Both the position numbers and the translations under genes were made by a program. Below, one piece after another: positions 43,069 through 51,308 of a stretch of DNA of 64,000 nucleotides. The notes beneath the pieces were generated by a model, which had not been told where the DNA came from, made no database searches, and saw only the letters and a program-made list of their open reading frames with translations. The number at the start of each line of letters is the position of its first letter. Positions within the stretch are counted from its first letter, which is position 1. The stretch spans positions 496,001-560,000 of the forward strand of contig CAVQOH010000002.1 of NCBI GenBank assembly GCA_963714405.1, written 5' to 3'. The stretch comes from JAZGGS01 sp963714405 (GTDB lineage Bacteria > Bacteroidota > Ignavibacteria > Ignavibacteriales > Ignavibacteriaceae).

Positions 43069-43792
43069 TTAACTGATCGATAAATTCAATTGTGCAAAGA
43101 TCGTTGGGGGACATAACATAATCTTCACCTAATATTAAGGATTTATCAGAAGCGCTGTCATAAACTTCAAATTCTCTTCTGCAAGTTTGAACACATTCGC
43201 CGCGGTTTGCACTTTGCCCGAACATATGATGGCTCATAAAACATCTTCCGCTAACAGCAATACACATAGCACCGTGAACAAATGCTTCAATTTCCAGATC
43301 GGTGTTTGCTCTTATTTTTTTTATTTCTTCAAGTGAACATTCTCGCGCAAGAACAATTCTTACTGCACCAAGCTTTTTATAGATAGATGCAGCAAGCGAA
43401 TTTGAAACGGATCCTTGTGTTGAGATACAAAAAGGTAAATTGTGTTTGCTGCACAATTCAGCCACAGATAAATCCCAGCAAATAATTCTATCAACTCCTG
43501 CTATTTTTGCTGCTGAGATTATCTCTTCAAGCTCACTTATCTCTTCTTCAAAAACTATTGTATTTATTGTAAGGTAAGTTTTAACTTCATTTTCTTTGCA
43601 AAACTTTACAACTTCAGGCAGATCATCGAGCGTGAAATTTGCAGCTTTAGCACGCATATTAAGTTTATCAACTCCAAAATAAACTGCATTTGCACCAGCT
43701 TGTACAGCAGTTCTCAGCATTGTCCAGTCTCCAGCTGGAGCCATAAGTTCTGGTCTTTGGTGGGTGGTTGGTAGTGGGTTGTTGGTAGTCAT
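42944..43792 (-). CDS. U32-family peptidase/tRNA-modification protein (TrhP/YegQ-like), N-terminal part, frameshifted
   Basis: A 282-residue open frame with the U32 core. Motifs are RPELMAPAGDWTMLRTAVQAGANAVYFGVD, ARECSLEEIKKIR, EAFVHGAMCIAVSGRCFMSH, ANRGECVQTCRREF and the C-terminal FKIEGRKRSPEYVAKTVSVYRRAIDLYF. Cysteines in the GxCxxxC stretch are those proposed for cluster binding in YegQ/RlhA-like proteins. The first residues (MTTNNPLPTTHQ) come from repeat DNA, so the true start may be Met17 (43744). After DLYFE the frame shifts and stops at 42944; the rest is in the next entry. Confidence 0.87.
   Translation of the reverse strand: MTTNNPLPTTHQRPELMAPAGDWTMLRTAVQAGANAVYFGVDKLNMRAKAANFTLDDLPEVVKFCKENEVKTYLTINTIVFEEEISELEEIISAAKIAGVDRIICWDLSVAELCSKHNLPFCISTQGSVSNSLAASIYKKLGAVRIVLARECSLEEIKKIRANTDLEIEAFVHGAMCIAVSGRCFMSHHMFGQSANRGECVQTCRREFEVYDSASDKSLILGEDYVMSPNDLCTIEFIDQLIEAGIDSFKIEGRKRSPEYVAKTVSVYRRAIDLYFEWKANR
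43754..43790. repeat. Left inverted-repeat array of four-helix-bundle element A
   Basis: A GT-rich block GGTGGTTGGTAGTGGG / GTTGTTGGTAGT on the plus strand. It overlaps the first 12 codons of the U32 gene (minus strand). Its complement pattern is mirrored at 44171-44208 on the other side of the four-helix gene. Confidence 0.7.
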
Positions 43793-44163
43793 TTTTTCTT
43801 CGAGGAATTTGTAAGATAATTTATATATGCACTTAAGCGTGGTAGGAGATTTTCTATTTCACTGGCAATTTCAATTACCTCAGTGTCTGACAGCAACTTC
43901 CTTCTTTTTGATATACTTAGCCAGTATTTTGTTTCAAATAAAGGCCCTCTGGCTATTTTTACAAACCGAGCATTATCTATTTTGCTTCCTCTTCCATATC
44001 CCTCAGAAATATTTGCACCGACACTATCAATTGCCCTCAAAAGTTGACTGCCAATGTTTTTCCTGGAAAAATTATCCCACTCAATTACAAGATTCCAAAT
44101 CTTGTCACCTATTTCAATTGAAGTATTTAGAATCTCCAGATCATCAAGCCTTGGCTTCTTCAT
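43789..44163 (-). CDS. Four-helix-bundle protein (23S rRNA intervening-sequence/Avd-like), copy A
   Basis: A 124-residue all-alpha protein of the S23/TIGR02436 family. The core hallmark is GSQLLRAIDSVGANISEGYGRGS (family R-A-x-SV-x-ANIxEG), followed by SDTEVIEIASEIENLLPRLSAYINYL. Family members occur inside 23S rRNA intervening sequences, as Avd partners in diversity-generating retroelements, and as stand-alone genes. Nothing here indicates retro-transcriptase or rRNA. The gene overlaps the U32 start by 4 bp, and both flanks are repeat arrays. A pentamer that binds nucleic acid is the expected form (from family structures). Confidence 0.88.
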   Translation of the reverse strand: MKKPRLDDLEILNTSIEIGDKIWNLVIEWDNFSRKNIGSQLLRAIDSVGANISEGYGRGSKIDNARFVKIARGPLFETKYWLSISKRRKLLSDTEVIEIASEIENLLPRLSAYINYLTNSSKKK

Positions 44164-44170
44164 CCTCTTC

Positions 44171-44208
44171 CCAACTTACTACCTGCTACCAACTACCAAC
44201 TACTAACT
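44171..44208. repeat. Right inverted-repeat array of four-helix-bundle element A
   Basis: CCAACTTACTACCTGCTACC and AACTACCAACTACTAACTCC on the plus strand are repeated ACTACCA-type units. Their reverse complement contains GTTGGTAGTTGGTAG, which matches the left array. It supplies the last residue (Ser) and the stop codon of pepT. Confidence 0.72.
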
Positions 44209-45450
44209 CCTTCTCTCCCAAACTTGTGCAATTTCAATAATTACTTTTACAGCCATTTCCATATCCTGAATGGCAACCCATTCAAGCTGTGAATGAAAAC
44301 TATGTTCACCTGCAAATATATTTGGAGTTGGTAATCCCATAAATGATAATCTTGAACCATCCGTACCGCCGCGAATTGGATGCATAATTGGTTTTATCCC
44401 CAAATTTTTCATTGCCTGGACTGCAAATTTTGTAACCTGGGGGTGTTTTTTTAATACTTCAGCCATATTTCTGTACTGTTCAATTACTTCAAAAGTGAAT
44501 TTAGAGCCAGGAAATTTTTTAACGGTTTTTTGTGCAAGATTTTTAAGAAGTTTCTCATAAACCTTCAGTTTTTTTGTATCAAAATCTCTAATGATGAATT
44601 TTAAAGTTGTTACTTCCTCATTACCTGTTATTGTAGTAGGGTGAACAAATCCTTGTCTTTTTTCAGTAGTTTCCGGCGATAGTCTTTTCTTTGGAAGGCT
44701 TTCTAAAAACGCTCCGGCAACTTTCATAGAATTTATCATCTGGTTTTTTGCATATCCTGGATGAATGTTTTTTCCGATAAATTTGAGTACAACCATATCT
44801 GCGCTAAAAGTTTCAGATTCAACTTCACCCCTGCTTGAACCATCAACTGTGTATGCATATTTGGCACCAAGTTTTTTTAGGTTGATTTTTTCTGTTCCCC
44901 TTCCAACTTCTTCATCAGGTGTAAAACATATTTTGATAGGGCCATGTTTAACTTTAGGATGAGTTAAAAAATAATTTACTGCATCCATAATCTCAGCAAC
45001 ACCAGCTTTGTTATCTGCACCAAGCAATGTTGTGCCATCAGTAGTGATTATATCATAACCCTTCATACCCTTCAAATCCGGATTGTCTTTTACTTTTATA
45101 ACCCATCCACCCTTGGGAAGTTTTATATCTCCCCCTTTATACTTTTTATGAATGATTGGCTTAATATTTTTCCCTGTTACAGCCGGTGAAGTATCAACAT
45201 GTGAAATAAACGCAATTGGTTTAACTTTCTTCTTTGTATTTGCAGGGAGTGTTGCCATTACATATCCCCATTTATCCATAACAGCATCTTTCAAACCCAT
45301 TTTCTTTAATTCTTTTGCCAGATCAGCAGAGAGTTTTTTCTGTTTTTCCGTACTAGGAAAACTCACAGAATCTTCATCTGACTGTGTATCATACTTAACA
45401 TATTTTAAAAATCTATCTACACAGGTAAATTTATATTTGTTATCAAACAT
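44203..45450 (-). CDS. pepT: Peptidase T (tripeptide aminopeptidase)
   Basis: A 415-residue M20B metallopeptidase. Signatures are PIAFISHVDTSPAVTGKNIK (His/Asp zinc ligands), LLGADNKAGVAEIMDAVNY, CFTPDEEVGRGTEKINL (catalytic Glu, zinc), YTVDGSSRGEVESETFSAD and HPIRGGTDGSRLSFMGLPTPN. It releases the N-terminal residue from tripeptides in the cytoplasm. It has an AGGAGG-type ribosome-binding site and a normal length. Its stop codon is provided by the repeat array downstream. Confidence 0.95.
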   Translation of the reverse strand: MFDNKYKFTCVDRFLKYVKYDTQSDEDSVSFPSTEKQKKLSADLAKELKKMGLKDAVMDKWGYVMATLPANTKKKVKPIAFISHVDTSPAVTGKNIKPIIHKKYKGGDIKLPKGGWVIKVKDNPDLKGMKGYDIITTDGTTLLGADNKAGVAEIMDAVNYFLTHPKVKHGPIKICFTPDEEVGRGTEKINLKKLGAKYAYTVDGSSRGEVESETFSADMVVLKFIGKNIHPGYAKNQMINSMKVAGAFLESLPKKRLSPETTEKRQGFVHPTTITGNEEVTTLKFIIRDFDTKKLKVYEKLLKNLAQKTVKKFPGSKFTFEVIEQYRNMAEVLKKHPQVTKFAVQAMKNLGIKPIMHPIRGGTDGSRLSFMGLPTPNIFAGEHSFHSQLEWVAIQDMEMAVKVIIEIAQVWERRS

Positions 45451-45483
45451 TTATTCCTCCTGGAATTTATTATATGAAAATTG

Positions 45484-46986
45484 TTATTTATCAACTCTAA
45501 TAATTTCTACTCTCCTGTTTTTTGCTCTTCCTTCAGGAGTATTGTTGTCTGCAATTGGTTTTGCACTGCCAAGCCCCATAACTGTAAATCTGCCTTTTGG
45601 TATACCTCTGGAAACAAAATAATTTAATACTGATTCAGCTCTCATCTGAGAAATTTTTAAATTGCCTTCCTGCGATCCAACATTATCCGTGTGTCCTTCA
45701 ATTTTCCATCTTGATGTTGGAAACTTTTTCATTTCCGCAAGAATTTTATCCAGCTGTGAAATTGCTGCCGGTTTAAGATCAGCACTGTTAAATTCAAATG
45801 AAGTTTCTGAACTTAAAGTTACTTCTTCAATGGGACTTTCGTCTTCAACTATCAATTCAGACGTTTCTATTACTTCAGGGATAACTCCTTCTGTAATTTC
45901 GCAACCCTTTTCATCAACTTGCATTCCAGCAGGAGTACCCGGACATTGATCGAAATGGTCTGGTATCCCATCTAGATCAGAATCTACCGGGCAGCCGTTT
46001 TTATCCACATCAATATCATAAGGAGTGTTTGGGCATTTATCTAGATGATCAGGAACTCCGTCAGCATCCCTGTCAAAAGGGCAGCCATAATCATCAACCG
46101 GAATTCCTCTTTGCGTACCTGCACAAAGATCCATATAATCAGGCACACCATCTTTATCAGAATCCAGCGCGCATCCTCTTGAATCTACCTTTGCACCTTT
46201 AGGAGTTTCGGGACAATCATCCATGTAATTTGCAACACCGTCTTTATCACTATCCAGCGGGCAGCCGAATTCATCAACTTTAATTCCAGGCGGAGTATTG
46301 GCACACATATCATCAGAATCAACTATACCATCACCATCTGTATCAAAATCACTTAAGAATGAATATGAAATCCCTCCCAGTATTGTAAAGAACATATCGT
46401 TGCTTGTACCTTTTGCTATGTCATCAAGATTATCGTTTGGAGACATTTGCAAACCTGTACTTAAATTAAGTGATAAGTTTTCTGTAACAGGATATTTAAT
46501 TCCAAGTTCTGCATTGTAGTTTACCTCATTCCTGCTATAATCACCCGCTTCATTATTTTGCAGACGTATTCCTCCCTCGCCTTTAGGATCAAATTTCAAA
46601 GATGATAAACCTGCAAACAAATATGGAAATAGATCATCATTTACACTTATCATAAAAATTATACCTATTCCCAATGTAGAGATGTTTGTTCTAAATTCTG
46701 CAGGATCGCGATTATCATCGTTTCCTTTTAAAAATCCTGCACTTCCAAAAGCTCTTAAACCAAAAGAACTTTTAACCCACGCCGGGAAAAAATATTCAAT
46801 AGATACTCTACCTTGATAATCTGTGCCAAACCCTTCATAATCAGTGCTTGTAAGAGTGGCTCCTGCATCTACAGAGAGAACAATTGTGCCTGAAAAAGGA
46901 TTGTGCTTTTGTGTCTTTACAATTTGGGAGAAAGTTATTGAACCAAAGATTAAATTTAGAACAATTACAGTTACAGTATTTCGCAT
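45484..46986 (-). CDS. OmpA-family outer-membrane protein with thrombospondin type 3 repeats
   Basis: A 500-residue exported protein. A signal peptide leads into an N-terminal eight-strand-like beta-barrel (about 20-230). Five TSP3 calcium-binding repeats occupy about 235-385 (DTDGDGIVDSDDMCANTP, DSDKDGVANYMDDCPETP, DSDKDGVPDYMDLCAGTQ, DRDADGVPDHLDKCPNTP, DSDLDGIPDHFDQCPGTP). An acidic linker and a C-terminal OmpA peptidoglycan-binding domain follow (HTDNVGSQEGN, NRRVEIIRVDK). It anchors the outer membrane to peptidoglycan. It is flanked by pepT and gmd. Confidence 0.92.
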   Translation of the reverse strand: MRNTVTVIVLNLIFGSITFSQIVKTQKHNPFSGTIVLSVDAGATLTSTDYEGFGTDYQGRVSIEYFFPAWVKSSFGLRAFGSAGFLKGNDDNRDPAEFRTNISTLGIGIIFMISVNDDLFPYLFAGLSSLKFDPKGEGGIRLQNNEAGDYSRNEVNYNAELGIKYPVTENLSLNLSTGLQMSPNDNLDDIAKGTSNDMFFTILGGISYSFLSDFDTDGDGIVDSDDMCANTPPGIKVDEFGCPLDSDKDGVANYMDDCPETPKGAKVDSRGCALDSDKDGVPDYMDLCAGTQRGIPVDDYGCPFDRDADGVPDHLDKCPNTPYDIDVDKNGCPVDSDLDGIPDHFDQCPGTPAGMQVDEKGCEITEGVIPEVIETSELIVEDESPIEEVTLSSETSFEFNSADLKPAAISQLDKILAEMKKFPTSRWKIEGHTDNVGSQEGNLKISQMRAESVLNYFVSRGIPKGRFTVMGLGSAKPIADNNTPEGRAKNRRVEIIRVDK

Positions 46987-47093
46987 TAAATTTCCGTTAG
47001 TTTTGATAAAGAGAACTTAAATTTAAGTGTAATTGGACTTTTCACAAAGCAAATAGGATTAAAAGAACATAAATGTATGATCTTGAAATGATT

Positions 47094-48221
47094 TTAATAT
47101 CCCCTCCTTAACACCTTATCCATATCAGATTTTATCATTAGTCTAACTAAATCTTCAAATTTAGTTTTTGCTTTCCAACCAATTTCTTTTTTAGCTTTAC
47201 CTGCATCACCTATAAGCATATCAACTTCTGTGGGGCGGTAATAATTTGGATTAACAGCTACAATTATGTTTCCAACTTTAAGTTTTTTGGAGAAATCAAA
47301 ATTAAATGATTTTATACGTGATGAATATTCAATTAAAGCTTTTGCTTTTTCAAGATCTATTGATTTTATTTTACCCTTTTCAAATTTACCTTTTCCAATC
47401 CATTCAATTTCAATTCCTAAATTCTTAAATGCAATAGTGGTAAATTCTCTAACGGTGTGGGTTTCACCCGTTGCAAGCACATAATCACCCGCAATGTTGT
47501 GTTGAAGAATTTTCCACATTCCTTCACAATATTCTGGTGCATAACCCCAATCTCTTTTTGCATCCAGGTTACCAAGTGTAACAATTTGCTGTAGACCTGC
47601 AGCAATTCTTGAGGCTGCACGTGTAATTTTTCTTGTTACAAAGGTTTCACCTCTTCTTGGTGATTCGTGGTTAAACAATATTCCGTTTGAAGCAAAAATA
47701 TTATATGCCTCACGGTAGTTCACTATAATCCAGTAACCATAAAGCTTTGCAACACCATATGGTGAACGCGGGTAAAATGGAGTTTGTTCGTTCTGAGGAA
47801 TTTCTCTTACTTTTCCATAAAGCTCACTTGTGGAAGCCTGGTAAAACTTTACCTTATTCAATCCAACTTCTCTTATTGCATCAAGGAATCTTAAAGTACC
47901 AAGGGCATCAACCTGTGCTGTGTAATCAGGTATTTCAAATGAAACTTTAACATGGCTCTGTGCTGCAAGATTGTAAATCTCATCCGGTTCAATTTTTTCC
48001 AGCAGTCGATTTAGATTGCTTGTATCAACAAGATCACCGTAGTGCAGAAATAATTTTTTATTTAGAATTTCAGGATTATTATAAAGATGATCGATTCTTC
48101 CAGTATTGAATGAACTACTTCTTCTTATAATTCCGTGTACTTCATAACCTTTTTCAAGAAGAATTTCGGTTAAGTAACTTCCATCCTGCCCAGTAATACC
48201 AGTAATAATTACTTTTTTCAT
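47094..48221 (-). CDS. gmd: GDP-mannose 4,6-dehydratase
   Basis: A 375-residue SDR enzyme converting GDP-mannose to GDP-4-keto-6-deoxymannose. The GxxGxxG motif is TGITGQDGSYLTEILLEKGY. EVHGIIRRSSSFNTGRIDHL, the YxxxK stretch (YGVAKLYGYWIIVNYREAY), PRRGETFVTRKITRAAS and DYVLATGETHTVREF are also clear. It works with fcl (48623) to make GDP-L-fucose, so both belong to one sugar-nucleotide operon. The four-helix gene is inserted between them. Confidence 0.96.
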   Translation of the reverse strand: MKKVIITGITGQDGSYLTEILLEKGYEVHGIIRRSSSFNTGRIDHLYNNPEILNKKLFLHYGDLVDTSNLNRLLEKIEPDEIYNLAAQSHVKVSFEIPDYTAQVDALGTLRFLDAIREVGLNKVKFYQASTSELYGKVREIPQNEQTPFYPRSPYGVAKLYGYWIIVNYREAYNIFASNGILFNHESPRRGETFVTRKITRAASRIAAGLQQIVTLGNLDAKRDWGYAPEYCEGMWKILQHNIAGDYVLATGETHTVREFTTIAFKNLGIEIEWIGKGKFEKGKIKSIDLEKAKALIEYSSRIKSFNFDFSKKLKVGNIIVAVNPNYYRPTEVDMLIGDAGKAKKEIGWKAKTKFEDLVRLMIKSDMDKVLRRGY

Positions 48222-48231
48222 TGCAAATAGT

Positions 48232-48258
48232 TTTTAGTAGTTAGAATCTAGTAGTTAG
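48232..48258. repeat. Left inverted-repeat array of four-helix-bundle element B
   Basis: TTTAGTAGTTAGAATCTAG then TAGTTAGTAGTTAG on the plus strand. It partly encodes the last residues of the four-helix protein (TIKSNY-stop). Its mirror is at 48616-48641. Confidence 0.72.
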
Positions 48259-48614
48259 TAGTTAGATTTTATTGTATTCATATATGCTTGTAACAATTTT
48301 GCAATATCATCTAACGATTCGTTTATATTTTCATCATTTATATAATTTAAATCTTTTGCCAGAATAATATAATATTTACATTCTTGAATTGAACCTTGTG
48401 CAATATTATAAAATCGTAATTTATCGGCTTTACCTTTTTTTATAAATCCTTCAGAAATATTTGCCGGGATGGAAACCGAAGCTCTCCTAAATTGTGAAAC
48501 TAATCCATAAGATTCACTTTTAGGAAAACCTGATGTTAATTTATAAATATTTAGCACGAACTTATGAGCTTTTTGCCATACTAATAAATCTGTAAAACTT
48601 TTCGATTTCTCCAT
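48255..48614 (-). CDS. Four-helix-bundle protein (23S rRNA intervening-sequence/Avd-like), copy B
   Basis: A 119-residue protein of the same family as copy A but closer to the usual consensus: FTDLLVWQKAHKFVLNIYKLTSGFP, ESYGLVSQFRRASVSIPANISEGF, then KLRFYNIAQGSIQECKYYIILAKDL. The last codons and the stop come from the flanking repeat, so the C-terminus was fixed by the repeat array. The start ATG also adjoins the other repeat. Its identity to copy A is low except in the SVxANISEG core, so the copies are not a recent duplication. Confidence 0.9.
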   Translation of the reverse strand: MEKSKSFTDLLVWQKAHKFVLNIYKLTSGFPKSESYGLVSQFRRASVSIPANISEGFIKKGKADKLRFYNIAQGSIQECKYYIILAKDLNYINDENINESLDDIAKLLQAYMNTIKSNY

Positions 48615-48615
48615 T

Positions 48616-48641
48616 CTAAATTCTAACTACTAAATTCTAAA
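48616..48641. repeat. Right inverted-repeat array of four-helix-bundle element B
   Basis: TCTAAATTCTAACTACTAAA and TTCTAAATTC on the plus strand. The reverse complement contains TTTAGTAGTTAGAATTTAG, which matches TTTAGTAGTTAGAATCTAG of the left array at 18 of 19 positions. It abuts the fcl C-terminus. Confidence 0.72.
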
Positions 48642-49591
48642 TTCTCCTTAAACCATTTATATGTTTTTTCTATCCCTTCCCTCAATTCGGTTTTATATTT
48701 CCATCCAAGTGAATTTATTCTTGATGCATCCATAAGTTTGCGAGGGGTACCATCGGGTTTAGAATTATCATAAACTAATTTTCCCTCAAATCCAGTAACA
48801 TTTGCAATTAAAGCAGCTAAATCAGCTATTGATAAATCTTTACCTGTACCAATATTTAAATGCGTGATGCTGTTTTCATATAGTTCTTTTGCATCTACAT
48901 TTTCCATTAGGAAGATTATTGCATCTGCAAGATCTTCAACATATAAAAATTCACGCATTGGTTTTCCTGTTCCCCAAATAACAACTTCACTTAGTTTATT
49001 TTCTACAGCTTCATTAAATTTTCTTATAAGTGCAGGAAGAGCGTGCGAAGTTTCCAGGTTAAAGTTATCATGTGGGCCGTACATATTTGTTGGCATAACT
49101 GAATAAAAATTACATCCATACTGTCTGTAATAATTTTCACAAAGTTTTATTCCTGCAATTTTGGCAATTGCATAAGGTTCATTTGTAAATTCAAGATAAT
49201 CAGAAAGTAGATATTCCTCTTTAAGCGGTTGCGGTGCAAGTTTAGGATAAATACATGAGCTGCCTAAAAAAATTAATTTCTCTACTCCGTTTTTATATGC
49301 AGAATGTATAATATTAGACTCTATCATCAAGTTATCGTAAATAAATTCAGCACGATAAGTATTATTAGCAAGTATTCCTCCAACCTTTGCTGCAGCAACA
49401 ATTACAATATCCGGTTTTTCCTTTTCAAATAACTTTTCTGCTTCATCCTGCCGAATTAAATCTAAACCCGGGAAATCTTTAACTAGAAGATTTTTGTAAC
49501 CGTTCTTTTCCAGTACTCTTTTTATTGCAGAACCAACCATCCCAGTATGCCCTGCAAGATATATTTTTTTCTTTTTGTATTCTTTCTTCAT
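48623..49591 (-). CDS. fcl: GDP-L-fucose synthase
   Basis: A 322-residue SDR epimerase/reductase. It has IYLAGHTGMVGSAIKRVL (NAD site), FLGSSCIYPKLAPQPLKEE, NEPYAIAKIAGIKLCENYYRQYG (YxxxK) and PTNMYGPHDNFNLETSHALPALIRKF. It converts GDP-4-keto-6-deoxymannose to GDP-L-fucose. The protein has a K-rich N-terminus, with the ATG at 49591. The repeat DNA of element B covers its last codons, so the C-terminus (ENLEFSS) may be locally altered. Confidence 0.95.
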   Translation of the reverse strand: MKKEYKKKKIYLAGHTGMVGSAIKRVLEKNGYKNLLVKDFPGLDLIRQDEAEKLFEKEKPDIVIVAAAKVGGILANNTYRAEFIYDNLMIESNIIHSAYKNGVEKLIFLGSSCIYPKLAPQPLKEEYLLSDYLEFTNEPYAIAKIAGIKLCENYYRQYGCNFYSVMPTNMYGPHDNFNLETSHALPALIRKFNEAVENKLSEVVIWGTGKPMREFLYVEDLADAIIFLMENVDAKELYENSITHLNIGTGKDLSIADLAALIANVTGFEGKLVYDNSKPDGTPRKLMDASRINSLGWKYKTELREGIEKTYKWFKENLEFSS

Positions 49592-49617
49592 CTAAATATT
49601 ACTGAAGCAATAAGATT

Positions 49618-51308
49618 TTATAGACCATAATAAACAGCAAAATGAAATTCGTTAATATTTTTATCTGTAAAACTCCGGTCTGTTTGCTGTGTTGATGTTT
49701 TAGCGAACTGAAATCTTGCTCTAAAAAATAATTCATGCAAAATTTCATATTTAACTGATGCACCAAAGTAAGTATGATTTGTTCTCATGCCAAATAAAAA
49801 TGGTGGCTGAGGCTGCTCATATTGCCCTTCAACATCGCCCTTTTCACCTTGTCTTATAAACCGAGCCCAGACTTTGGCTTCAAGTCCTCTTAAAAATCTG
49901 TACTTAAGAGATCCGTAAACCTGGTCAGCGTTACTTCCCATCCAGTGCCCAAGTGAGTAATTTGCGCTTGCATAAGTTGTGGTTGGGATAAAATGTTCAT
50001 AAGTGTATGGATAAGTTTTAGAATACTCAAGCTTTGCAGTCAAATTTTCAAAAGGTAAATCAGTAATTGATGATCCAACTGTAAATCCAATTTGATTTCT
50101 CTGGCTGTACGAATCAAACAAACCGTTCAGAGTAATTTCATCAATAAAAAGTGTTGCATACAAATGCGTATTAATTATTTGGCCGCGCGAACTTACGGAA
50201 GCAAAAAATTGTGCATTGTTTCCGGCAGCATTATTCTGGCGGCTAAGATAATGGTCAGCAAGACGAAAAAATGATACGGGAATCAGGTAAAGTATTTCCA
50301 GCTTATCAGAATATACCATTGATTCACCGAGCGAAATACTTAATCCTTTTACTGGTCGCAATGTTAGTGTATGAGATGCGATGTATTTATTTCTAAATAA
50401 AAATCTTGGTCCTCCAGTATCCGTGTAATATATTTCAGTTGAGTCTACAACATCAGAAGCCAGCCAGCCGTGAAAGTAATTAAAACCAAACCAATCAACC
50501 GGAGAAATATCTAATCGAATAAAAGGATATGATGGCGGTTTTTGTGAAAGAACCAGGAGTCCGTTATCTCCGTAACCCCATTCTAAAAAGTCTTTTCCAA
50601 CTGCAAAAGTACCCCAACTCCAATCTGTTGCTATAATTCCCTTTGCCTCGCTATATTCAATTTTATCAGGCGGATAATCTACAATTGTATGATTACTTCT
50701 TTCATTTACACCTGTAATTGGTGAGAACTGCTTGTCTTTATCTATTGTTGCTCCGCTTTCTGTATTATCTCTAAAATCAAAGCTCACACCAATTGAATTA
50801 CTTATGTAACCATAAGTGTAAAATCCGTTCCAAAAGTGTGTTCGTTTTTCTTTATCAAGAGATCCCATCTCTGCACCAAGAATTAAGCTAAGATTAACTT
50901 TAAATGCATCACTCCTGTAAGAAAAAAATCTCCATCTACCAGCCGGATCATGACCGAAAAAATTTGTGTGCTTATATTCCCTATTCCTATCAGCTTTCAA
51001 TATTGCCTCGTGGTAGAAATCTTCTATAAAGAATTTAAGCTCTTCTTTTTCAAGTGAGGTAAGTTGATCAGAACTATCATCTGCTTCAAATAGTTTCTCT
51101 AAAATATATTTTCTTGCAATTGGTCTTATTTCATCGTGAAATTCTAAAACTCCTTTCTGGCTTAACCTTGCAAGAAAATTATATACATCACGATGAAGAG
51201 GTTCATAAACAACTTGTGGAAAGGAAGTAGAAATTGAAACTAGTATAAAAAACGCTATAAAAGTATTTTTAGTTGCAGATAATGATTTAGAAATCAGATT
51301 AAACCGCA
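49618..51308 (-). CDS. Wzi-like capsule-assembly outer-membrane protein
   Basis: A 563-residue exported protein from the ATG at 51308, with an earlier in-frame TTG at 51339 rejected because it overlaps the aminotransferase. It has a signal peptide (NTFIAFFILVSISTSFPQ), an N-terminal helical plug-like region, and a long beta-barrel with repeated strands (YKYIAS.., ENLTAKLEYSKTYPY, ANYSLGHWMGSNADQVYGSLKYRFLRGLEAKVW). The final residue region FAVYYGL is aromatic. The barrel resembles Wzi, the lectin that holds capsule polysaccharide on the surface. The assignment is by pattern, moderately firm. Confidence 0.8.

Noticed and set aside
43789..44163. Diversity-generating retroelement, because the gene is Avd-like
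   Set aside because: No reverse transcriptase, template repeat or variable repeat is nearby. The family includes many stand-alone members.
43754..44208. CRISPR-like array (repeated TAGTAGTT/GTTGGTAG units)
   Set aside because: The units are about 8 bp, contiguous, without unique spacers, and there are no cas genes. They form inverted arrays around a gene.
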